Below, one piece after another: positions 1 through 6,082 of a stretch of 12,528 bases of DNA. The position numbers and the translations under genes were made by a program. The notes under the pieces are model-generated. The model saw only the letters and a program-made list of their open reading frames with translations, ran no database searches and was not told where the DNA came from. This DNA comes from an uncultured Eubacteriales bacterium (lineage in GTDB: Bacteria > Bacillota > Clostridia > Monoglobales > Monoglobaceae). The stretch lies in the NCBI GenBank assembly GCA_905201285.1, contig CAJKNM010000045.1, positions 1 to 12,528 of the forward strand, given 5' to 3'. Numbering within the stretch: the stretch's first letter is position 1; the number at the start of each line of letters is the position of its first letter.

Positions 1-1
1 T

Positions 2-877
2 GATGATGCCAAATTAGATATAGATTATAGAACATGCAAAATTGATATTAATATAACAAAGCAAAGTTCAGATATAGCACAAGGTGTAGATATTGGAGGT
101 GCAGGAGACCAAGGAATAATGTTTGGATATGCATCAGATGAAACAGAAGAATATATGCCTTTTGCAATTTCAATGGCACATAAATTATCAAGAAGACTAG
201 CAGAAGTACGTAAAACAGGTATATTACCATACCTTAGACCAGATGGAAAAACACAAGTAACAGTAGAATATGAAGGAAACACAGTAAAAAGAATTGATAC
301 AATATTAATTTCTACACAACATAATGATGGAATAGATATGGATGCATTAATAACAGATATTAAAGACAAAGTAATAAATGAAGTAATACCACAAAAATAT
401 CTAGATGAAAATACAAAATATTATATTAATCCAACAGGAAGATTTGTAATAGGAGGACCTTTAGGAGACACTGGATTAACAGGTAGAAAAATAATAGTAG
501 ATACATATGGTGGATATGCACGTCATGGTGGAGGAGCATTTTCTGGAAAAGATGCAACAAAAGTAGATAGAAGTGCAGCATATATGTTACGTCATATAGC
601 TAAAAATATTGTTGCAAATGGGTATGCTAAAAAATGTGAACTTCAAGTAGCATATGCAATTGGTGTAGAACAACCAATGTCAATATTTGTTGATACTTTT
701 GGAACAAATGCAATACCAGAAGAAGAAATAGAGAAAAAAATAAGAAATAAATTTGATTTAACTCCAAAAGGAATTATAGAATATTTAGGATTACGTGAGC
801 CAATATTCACAAAAACAACAAACTATGGACATTTCGGCAAACCAGAATTACCTTGGGAGAAAGTAATAAAAATGTAA
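2..877 (+). CDS. metK: S-adenosylmethionine synthetase (MetK), 5'-truncated by the window edge
   Basis: This enzyme makes S-adenosylmethionine from methionine and ATP in the cytoplasm. The frame is open from base 2, and 291 codons are visible. The family is about 385-396 residues long, so roughly 100 N-terminal residues lie outside the window. Family motifs seen in order are GAGDQGIMFGYA (from about base 101), LRPDGKTQVT, GGPLGDTGLTGRK and the glycine-rich GGGAFSGKDATKVDR, followed by the normal C-terminal end near KPELPWEK. An internal ATG at 119 lies inside the GAGDQGIMFGYA motif and is not the start. The gene is extremely A+T-rich, with AGA, ATA and AAA codons dominating. This is unlike tuf and every gene after it, which suggests that this segment has a different origin. 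Identity is certain from the motifs; membership in the same genome as tuf is doubtful. Confidence 0.96.
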   Translation, partial: DDAKLDIDYRTCKIDINITKQSSDIAQGVDIGGAGDQGIMFGYASDETEEYMPFAISMAHKLSRRLAEVRKTGILPYLRPDGKTQVTVEYEGNTVKRIDTILISTQHNDGIDMDALITDIKDKVINEVIPQKYLDENTKYYINPTGRFVIGGPLGDTGLTGRKIIVDTYGGYARHGGGAFSGKDATKVDRSAAYMLRHIAKNIVANGYAKKCELQVAYAIGVEQPMSIFVDTFGTNAIPEEEIEKKIRNKFDLTPKGIIEYLGLREPIFTKTTNYGHFGKPELPWEKVIKM

Positions 878-923
878 CAAAAATTTAAAAATTACATACT
901 ATAGCCATAAGGAGGAAAAGGGT

Positions 924-1010
924 ATGGGGAATTTTATTATAAATTCAGTACTTTGGACATTTGCTCTTTATGGCTTATTTGAATTAATTAAACGTATTTT
1001 TATATTTTAG
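924..1010 (+). CDS. 28-codon hydrophobic small ORF, probably the 5' remnant of a longer gene
   Basis: A strong Shine-Dalgarno GGAGG at 911-915 sits 8 bases before ATG 924, so translation is plausible. The peptide begins MGNFIINSVLWTFALYGL and ends LIKRIFIF, giving one hydrophobic, potentially membrane-spanning segment with a basic tail. From memory, it resembles the N-terminus of a longer conserved clostridial hypothetical protein that starts with a similar LWT-ALYGL-E-IK pattern; I cannot verify this here. The TAG stop at 1008-1010 overlaps the Shine-Dalgarno of tuf. The ORF shares the A+T-rich composition of metK. It could be a true micro-protein, or a gene cut off by the junction just before tuf. 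I favour truncation. Confidence 0.5.
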   Translation: MGNFIINSVLWTFALYGLFELIKRIFIF

Positions 1011-1022
1011 GAGGAATTTAAA

Positions 1023-2225
1023 ATGGCAAAGGAAAAGTTTGAAAGAACCAAACCCCATGTTAACATTGGTACAATCGGCCACGTTGACCATGGTAAAACA
1101 ACTCTTACCGCTGCAATCACAAAGGTGCTTGCTCTGAACGGTAAGGCTCAGTACGAGGCTTATGATATGATTGATAAGGCTCCTGAGGAAAGAGAAAGAG
1201 GTATCACAATCTCAACTGCACACGTTGAGTATGAGACAGACAAGCGTCACTATGCACACGTTGACTGCCCGGGACACGCTGACTATGTAAAGAACATGAT
1301 CACCGGTGCTGCTCAGATGGACGGTGCTATCCTCGTTGTATCTGCTGCTGACGGTCCTATGCCTCAGACAAGAGAGCACATCCTGCTTTCACGTCAGGTT
1401 GGCGTACCCTATATCGTAGTATTTATGAACAAGGTTGACCAGGTTGACGATCCTGAGCTTCTTGAGCTCGTTGAAATGGAAATCAGAGACCTTCTCACAG
1501 AGTATGACTTCCCGGGTGATGAGATTCCGATCATCAAGGGTTCAGCTCTTAAGGTTCTCGAAAGTGATTCAACAGATCCTAACGCTCCTGAGTATGCTTG
1601 CATCCACGAGCTTATGGACGCTGTAGATGACTATATTCCTACTCCCGACAGAAAGAGCGATCAGCCGTTCCTTATGCCGGTCGAGGATGTATTCTCAATC
1701 ACCGGTCGTGGTACAGTTGCTACCGGTCGTGTTGAGAGAGGTCGTCTTAATATGTCTGACGAAGTTGAAATCGTTGGTCTCGCTGAAGAGTCAAAGAAGA
1801 CTGTTGTTACAGGTATCGAGATGTTCAGAAAGCTTCTTGATTATGCAGAAGCAGGTGACAACATCGGTGCTCTTCTCCGTGGTATTTCAAGAGACGAAAT
1901 CGAAAGAGGACAGGTTCTTGCTAAGCCGGGTACAATCACACCTCACACTGAGTTCAAGGGCAACGTTTATGTCCTGACAAAGGAAGAGGGCGGTCGTCAT
2001 ACCCCGTTCTTTACAAACTACAGACCTCAGTTCTATTTCAGAACAACTGACGTTACCGGTATCGTTAACCTTCCGGAAGGCACAGAAATGTGTATGCCCG
2101 GTGACAACGTTGCTATGGACGTTAAGCTGAACACAACAATCGCTATCGAAAAGGGTCTCCGTTTCGCTATTCGTGAAGGCGGCAGAACTGTAGGTTCGGG
2201 CGTTGTAACTGAAATCGTTAAATAA
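1023..2225 (+). CDS. tuf: Elongation factor Tu (EF-Tu)
   Basis: EF-Tu is the GTPase that delivers aminoacyl-tRNA to the ribosomal A site. The 400-residue length is typical. The P-loop GHVDHGKT is at residues 19-26, the switch I GITI at 60-63, DCPGHAD at 81-87, NKVD at 136-139 and SALK at 174-177. Domains II and III follow, with the conserved ITGRGTVATGRVERG stretch and a normal C-terminus. ATG 1023 has Shine-Dalgarno AGGAGG (1009-1014) upstream. Codon choice is that of a highly expressed gene and the G+C content is much higher than in metK. In Firmicutes tuf normally closes the str operon after fusA. Here metK and a small ORF precede it, and no usable promoter is visible, so the upstream context is suspect. 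A strong terminator follows directly, as expected at the end of that operon. Confidence 0.98.
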   Translation: MAKEKFERTKPHVNIGTIGHVDHGKTTLTAAITKVLALNGKAQYEAYDMIDKAPEERERGITISTAHVEYETDKRHYAHVDCPGHADYVKNMITGAAQMDGAILVVSAADGPMPQTREHILLSRQVGVPYIVVFMNKVDQVDDPELLELVEMEIRDLLTEYDFPGDEIPIIKGSALKVLESDSTDPNAPEYACIHELMDAVDDYIPTPDRKSDQPFLMPVEDVFSITGRGTVATGRVERGRLNMSDEVEIVGLAEESKKTVVTGIEMFRKLLDYAEAGDNIGALLRGISRDEIERGQVLAKPGTITPHTEFKGNVYVLTKEEGGRHTPFFTNYRPQFYFRTTDVTGIVNLPEGTEMCMPGDNVAMDVKLNTTIAIEKGLRFAIREGGRTVGSGVVTEIVK

Positions 2226-2238
2226 TTTTAACAAATTA

Positions 2239-2279
2239 AAAATACCCACAGCCTTTATGCTGTGGGTATTTTGTCTTTA
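2239..2279. terminator. Bidirectional Rho-independent terminator between tuf and the convergent gene
   Basis: The arms AATACCCACAGC (2241-2252) and GCTGTGGGTATT (2259-2270) are perfectly complementary around the loop CTTTAT, with two further A-T pairs at the base. TTTTGTCTTT follows on the plus strand. On the minus strand the same stem is followed by a T-rich run (TATTTTTAATTTG), so it can also end transcription of the gene at 2293-2781. Confidence 0.93.
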
Positions 2280-2292
2280 TAAGCGAGAAATT

Positions 2293-2781
2293 TCAGGCAG
2301 ACGCTTGATTCAAAGCGTTTTGGATGGTTCGTTCCTTTTCAATGGCATATTTTACGGTATATGCGGTTCCTCCTCGCGGAGTTGGCATATAAAAAATGCA
2401 ATAACTGCTGTTATCAACCATAAACCTGTTGCGTTTCTGCATACAGCCTTCATAATATTCATCTGAAACATATATAACCTCATCAGCAAGGCTTAAGATT
2501 CGGTCATATTCGCCAATATCTGTCTTTTTCCAGCCCTGTGTTTGATTTTTGCATGGGAGGGCAAGAATCAGGCGAATTTTAGGTATATCATTACGGGCGG
2601 CTAAAACAAGCTGTGACGCAAGAGTATCAAACCCCATAGCGCCGCCGCAAATAAAATCCGTAATGCCCTCTTGTGATAATTTTTTTATTATCTCATATGT
2701 ATTATGCCTGAGTTGTTCAAGGTGTGATGCATCTATATATCTGCGTCCGGTAAAGCAACAGCAGCGTTCAATCTTGTTCAT
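2293..2781 (-). CDS. DUF1273/YpsA-type SLOG family protein
   Basis: This is a 162-residue cytoplasmic protein with the pattern of the YpsA/DUF1273 group, which has a Rossmann-like SLOG fold related to DprA. It starts MNKIERCCCFTGRR, where a strand leads into the nucleotide-type loop. It has the GGAMGFDTLAS motif at about residues 47-57, an ALPCKNQTQGW segment, and the conserved tail YEGCMQKRNRFMVDNSS then GGTAYTVKYA. SLOG proteins are thought to bind nucleotide-type ligands, but the precise role of this group is unsettled. B. subtilis YpsA has been linked to cell division and stress. The start CAT at 2779-2781 has AGGAGA (2792-2797 on the complement) 10 bases upstream. A near-consensus promoter lies further upstream, so the gene is probably monocistronic. 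It converges on tuf. Confidence 0.88.
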   Translation of the reverse strand: MNKIERCCCFTGRRYIDASHLEQLRHNTYEIIKKLSQEGITDFICGGAMGFDTLASQLVLAARNDIPKIRLILALPCKNQTQGWKKTDIGEYDRILSLADEVIYVSDEYYEGCMQKRNRFMVDNSSYCIFYMPTPRGGTAYTVKYAIEKERTIQNALNQASA

Positions 2782-2823
2782 TGTCCGAACATCTCCTTTA
2801 ATTTACATTATTTCTCAGTTAAG

Positions 2824-2852
2824 AGTATAGCACAATAAACCCATGTTGTCAA
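2824..2852 (-). promoter_or_regulatory. Sigma-A-type promoter for the YpsA-like gene
   Basis: On the minus strand, TTGACA (2847-2852) is a perfect -35 box. It is followed by a 17-bp spacer and TATACT (2824-2829) as the -10 box. Transcription would begin near 2817, about 35 bases before the start codon, leaving room for the AGGAGA ribosome binding site. Confidence 0.85.
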
Positions 2853-3096
2853 TCAATAAAAAGTTGCACAAAAATATACGTCGAAAAACCGTATTTCGAC
2901 GTTCTGTAAAATTAGGAAGCGGGCCAGTCAACCGCACTCATCTTGCACAACATTTTGGGGATGCTCTGTTGAGAAACACATCATAAAGCGGATTTTTTGA
3001 AATGTTACAAAAATATTACAATATATAAAAATATATGAAATATTAATAAAAAATCGATATATACAGCTTTGAAATATGAAAAAATGACGGAAAGAC
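2853..3096. other. Intergenic stretch between divergent promoters, with a short hairpin
   Basis: No supported gene lies here. A 9-bp perfect dyad, ACGTCGAAA (2878-2886) with TTTCGACGT (2894-2902), surrounds a 7-base loop. It lacks a T-tract, so it is more likely an operator or RNA structure than a terminator. A somewhat G+C-richer patch follows (about 2915-2995), then a very A+T-rich stretch (3000-3068) before the amidase promoter. I see no coding signal in the patch. Confidence 0.5.
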
Positions 3097-3125
3097 TTGA
3101 TTTTTTATGCAAAACGTGGTATAAT
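3097..3125 (+). promoter_or_regulatory. Sigma-A-type promoter of the SLH amidase gene
   Basis: TTGATT (3097-3102), a 17-bp spacer and a perfect TATAAT (3120-3125). It lies inside the longest possible upstream extension of the amidase reading frame. This supports translation starting at 3195 rather than 3069. Confidence 0.8.
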
Positions 3126-3138
3126 TTTATTTGTTCAG

Positions 3139-3156
3139 GCAAAATAGTGTTACAAT
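3139..3156 (+). promoter_or_regulatory. Possible second, extended -10 promoter element of the amidase gene
   Basis: The sequence gcaaaatagtgttacaat ends in an extended -10 (TGTTACAAT). It matches the promoter of the large SLH gene (6008-6025) at 16 of 18 positions. The -35 region here is poor, so it may be a second start site or a shared regulatory element rather than an independent promoter. Confidence 0.4.
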
Positions 3157-3194
3157 TTTGTTTCGGGACGATTACGAAATCAGAGGTGGATTTA

Positions 3195-4646
3195 ATGCAT
3201 AAGCGGATAATGGCGGCAGTTGTTTTTATGACGGTGATGATTATGACAATAGCTGCTCCATGTGCTGTATTCGGTAAGGAATTTTCAGATGTACCTATTA
3301 CGGCATCATATTACAAAGCGGTTGACAGATTGAGCAATGACGGTGTCATTCAAGGCAGAGGCGATGGGGTATTTGGCCCGTCGGATAATACAACGCGTGC
3401 GGAGTTTTGTGCCTTTTTGGCCCGTGCAAATAATTTCAGTGAAACATATACGGCGGTTACTCTTCCGTTCACCGATGTTAAGAGCGGGAACTGGGCAGAG
3501 AGCTATATCTCTTATTGTTATTCAAACGGCTATGTAAACGGTATGAGTGCGGATACATTTTCACCGAGCAGTAACATTACCTGCGAACAGGCGGTTAAAA
3601 TGGTTGTATGCGCATCGGGTGTCGGAGATGAGTCGCTTTCAAATGTAGGACCCAAATGGTATTCCGGGTATCTTAATGTTGCAAAGAAGTACAACCTTCT
3701 TGACGGGGTTGAAGTAGAGGTATCAAAACCGGCAACAAGAGCGTTTGTTGCACAGGTTGTATATAATTCAATGCTGGTCAGCGGCGATGATAAAACGACA
3801 GTCGGTGATCATGCGGTTGACGTAGGCGGAAATAACAGTGGAAAAGGAACTTCGTCAATAACATCTACCGAAAACACAACGGCTTCGACCGGTTATGAAC
3901 CAGAGGAAATATGGGAGCCGAGCCAAGAGGATGCGGTTTGGAAGTATTATCAGTATTATGGTGAGGACTATGAGCAGTATATGAAAGAGGATGAAGATTC
4001 ACAGACATATACGACACCCGATTCAAGCAGTGATGGCGAAGATGACATTATTTCAAGTTATGTTCCAAAGGGCTCGTCAGACGGAATACTGATTGCCATT
4101 GACCCCGGACACAATTATAACGGGGTGGATACAGGTGCGACAGGAAATGGTCTGCGTGAGCAGGATATTACCTATTATATAGCCGAAAAACTTAAACCCG
4201 AGCTTGAGAGAAACGGATTTAATGTGATAATGACAAGAAATTCGATAAAGGATAATGTTTCAAACGAATCGGTAAGTGCAAGTCTTAACCGCCGTGCGGA
4301 AATAGCAAACCGAAGCGGGGCCGACTTATTTGTTTCGATTCATTGTAACGCAGGCGGCGGAACGGGAATAGAAACATATTACTGCACAGGCTCGGAGACA
4401 AGCAAGACATTCGCATCATTTATTCAGAAGAATGTTGTATCAGAGATTGGGCTTAGAAACCGCGGTGTTAAGTCAGCGAGATATGCGGTTTTGAGAAACA
4501 CAAATATGCCGGCGCTTCTTCTCGAAACAGCGTTTATTGATACGGCGTCGGATGCGGCTGTTCTGGGTGACCCCGACCGTCAGCAGGCATATGCTGAAGC
4601 GATTGCAAAGGGTATATGTGAGTATATGGGAGTAGAATATAAATAA
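3195..4646 (+). CDS. Secreted SLH-anchored N-acetylmuramoyl-L-alanine amidase (Amidase_3)
   Basis: This 483-residue zinc amidase should cut the lactyl-L-alanine bond of peptidoglycan at the cell surface. A Sec signal peptide (residues 1 to about 27, MHKR start, cleavage near VFG/KEF) precedes three SLH repeats at about 29-80, 92-142 and 150-194. A Ser/Thr- and acid-rich linker (about 195-300) follows, then the amidase domain (about 301-480). Expected zinc ligands are present: His306 in DPGH, Glu322 in LREQD and His383 in SIHCN. The catalytic Glu444 lies in LLETAF. ATG 3195 was chosen over an upstream in-frame ATG at 3069 because it has GAGGTGG at 3183-3189, gives a proper signal peptide, and lies downstream of the promoter at 3097-3125. 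SLH1 keeps the TRAEF signature; SLH2 lacks its Arg. A likely role is septum or wall remodelling while bound to the secondary wall polymer. Confidence 0.95.
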   Translation: MHKRIMAAVVFMTVMIMTIAAPCAVFGKEFSDVPITASYYKAVDRLSNDGVIQGRGDGVFGPSDNTTRAEFCAFLARANNFSETYTAVTLPFTDVKSGNWAESYISYCYSNGYVNGMSADTFSPSSNITCEQAVKMVVCASGVGDESLSNVGPKWYSGYLNVAKKYNLLDGVEVEVSKPATRAFVAQVVYNSMLVSGDDKTTVGDHAVDVGGNNSGKGTSSITSTENTTASTGYEPEEIWEPSQEDAVWKYYQYYGEDYEQYMKEDEDSQTYTTPDSSSDGEDDIISSYVPKGSSDGILIAIDPGHNYNGVDTGATGNGLREQDITYYIAEKLKPELERNGFNVIMTRNSIKDNVSNESVSASLNRRAEIANRSGADLFVSIHCNAGGGTGIETYYCTGSETSKTFASFIQKNVVSEIGLRNRGVKSARYAVLRNTNMPALLLETAFIDTASDAAVLGDPDRQQAYAEAIAKGICEYMGVEYK

Positions 4647-4650
4647 TAAC

Positions 4651-4680
4651 AAAAGGCTGTTATAACATAACAGCCTTTTT
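4651..4680 (+). terminator. Rho-independent terminator after the SLH amidase
   Basis: A 13-bp stem starts AAAAGGCTGTTAT (4651-4663) and returns as ATAACAGCCTTTT (4667-4679) around a 3-base loop. The descending arm runs into TTTTT. It separates the amidase from the U32 gene 24 bases later, which may therefore depend on read-through, as I see no clear promoter in the gap. Confidence 0.9.
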
Positions 4681-4703
4681 GAATATAGCACAGGAGGATA
4701 TAG

Positions 4704-5942
4704 ATGGGCATAAAAGAAAAGCCGGAGCTGCTTGCGCCGGCGGGAAATTTAGAGAAATTAAAAATTGCAATAGAGTATGGTGCGGATGCTGTGTATATAG
4801 GCGGCGAGGAATTTTCTCTTCGCGTTGCCGCCGATAACTTTACTAATGATGAGATAAAGCAGGGCGTTGATTTCGCCAAGGCAAGAGAAAAAAAGGTCTA
4901 TCTGACGGCAAATATTATTCCGCATAATAAGGACATTGACGAGTACGGAAGGTTTTTAAGAGATGTTAAAGATTTAGGCTTAGATGCGGTTATAATCTCT
5001 GATTTAGGGATGTTTGACGTGACCAAAGAACTTGCACCCGAGCTTGAAATACACATAAGCACACAGGCAAATAATGTTAATTACCGAAGTGCGCAAAAAT
5101 GGTATGAAATGGGTGCAAAGCGCGTCATCCTTGCGCGTGAGATGTCTCTTGATGAAATAAGCGAGATACGGAGACGAACCGACAAGGACCTTGAGCTTGA
5201 GGCGTTTGTACACGGGGCGATGTGCATATCGTATTCAGGCAGGTGCCTGTTGAGTAATTATATGGCGGGGCGTGACGGAAACGGCGGTGCGTGTGCACAC
5301 CCCTGCCGCTGGAAGTATTATTTAATGGAAGAAAAGCGGCCGGGCGAGTATATGCCGGTCTTTGAAAATGAACGCGGAACATTCATATATAACTCAAAGG
5401 ATTTATGTATGATAAATCACATAGACAAACTTGTTGAAAGCGGGTTGACAAGTTTTAAGATAGAGGGAAGAGTCAAATCGGAATTCTATGTGGCAACGGT
5501 TGTTGCGGCTTATCGGCGTGCCATTGACAGTTATTTTGAAAACCCCGATACGTGGGAGCCGAATCCGGAATGGCTCAGTGAGCTCAAAAAGGTCAGCCAC
5601 AGAGATTATACAACGGGTTTTTATTTCGGCAGACCGGGAGGAACCGAACAGCATTATGCCAGTAGCTCGTATATACGTGAGTATGATATGGTTGGGGTTG
5701 CTGAAGGATATGACGAAAAGACAAATATGGCGAAGATAGTTCAGAAAAATAGATTCTTTAAGGGGGATGAGGTTGAATTTCTTTGTCCTGACGGAAGCTT
5801 CTTCACTCAAAAGATAGAGTATATGACGGATGCTGACGGAAATGAAATTGAGGTGGCAAATCGTCCGCAGAGCATAGCATATGTCAAAACAGATAAAAAA
5901 GTGCTCAAGGATTCGTTTATGAGGAAGAGGAGAGAAAAATAA
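4704..5942 (+). CDS. trhP: U32 family protein, TrhP/YrrO-like tRNA uridine hydroxylase component
   Basis: This 412-residue protein has the N-terminal pattern KPELLAPAGNLEKL, then GADAVYIGG and ADNF. The complete U32 signature runs from Glu166 to Ser184 (EAFVHGAMC, GRCLLS). Cys174, Cys181, Cys197 and Cys201 form the conserved cysteine set (the last two in GGACAHPCRW). U32 proteins were first called collagenases. In the TrhP/YrrO branch they are required for prephenate-dependent 5-hydroxyuridine formation at the tRNA wobble position, and the process depends on iron-sulfur assembly. Length and N-terminus fit YrrO/TrhP better than the longer or shorter U32 branches. The Shine-Dalgarno AGGAGG precedes ATG 4704. 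In Bacillus and many Clostridia the gene lies near trmR or mltG; here it sits alone between two surface-protein genes. The branch assignment is good but not certain. Confidence 0.87.
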   Translation: MGIKEKPELLAPAGNLEKLKIAIEYGADAVYIGGEEFSLRVAADNFTNDEIKQGVDFAKAREKKVYLTANIIPHNKDIDEYGRFLRDVKDLGLDAVIISDLGMFDVTKELAPELEIHISTQANNVNYRSAQKWYEMGAKRVILAREMSLDEISEIRRRTDKDLELEAFVHGAMCISYSGRCLLSNYMAGRDGNGGACAHPCRWKYYLMEEKRPGEYMPVFENERGTFIYNSKDLCMINHIDKLVESGLTSFKIEGRVKSEFYVATVVAAYRRAIDSYFENPDTWEPNPEWLSELKKVSHRDYTTGFYFGRPGGTEQHYASSSYIREYDMVGVAEGYDEKTNMAKIVQKNRFFKGDEVEFLCPDGSFFTQKIEYMTDADGNEIEVANRPQSIAYVKTDKKVLKDSFMRKRREK

Positions 5943-5996
5943 TGTTGCATAAGTTGGCCGTTACATATTTGTAAAAGTTTAACTGACGTATTTGTA

Positions 5997-6025
5997 TTGA
6001 CTTTTTTGCATAAAAGTGTTACAAT
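5997..6025 (+). promoter_or_regulatory. Promoter of the large SLH protein gene
   Basis: TTGACT (5997-6002), a 17-bp spacer and TACAAT (6020-6025), preceded by TG to give an extended -10. The segment 6008-6025 matches 3139-3156 upstream of the amidase at 16 of 18 positions. The transcript would carry a leader of about 50 bases with GGAGG before ATG 6083. Confidence 0.82.
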
Positions 6026-6082
6026 AATACTAAAAGATTAATAGTGGTAATGTATAATTAAAAGAAAACGGAGGTTAGTTTT

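Noticed and set aside
979..1006. TTGAAT-16 bp-TATATT as a tuf promoter
   Set aside because: Its start point would fall near 1013, inside the ribosome binding site, so the transcript would be hard to translate.
2257..2830. Plus-strand open frames opposite the YpsA-like gene
   Set aside because: They are unsupported by ribosome binding sites or recognisable protein patterns and overlap a clear minus-strand gene with its own promoter.
3069..3194. N-terminal extension of the SLH amidase from ATG 3069
   Set aside because: A near-consensus promoter (3097-3125) lies inside it, it has no good ribosome binding site, and ATG 3195 gives a proper signal peptide after GAGGTGG.
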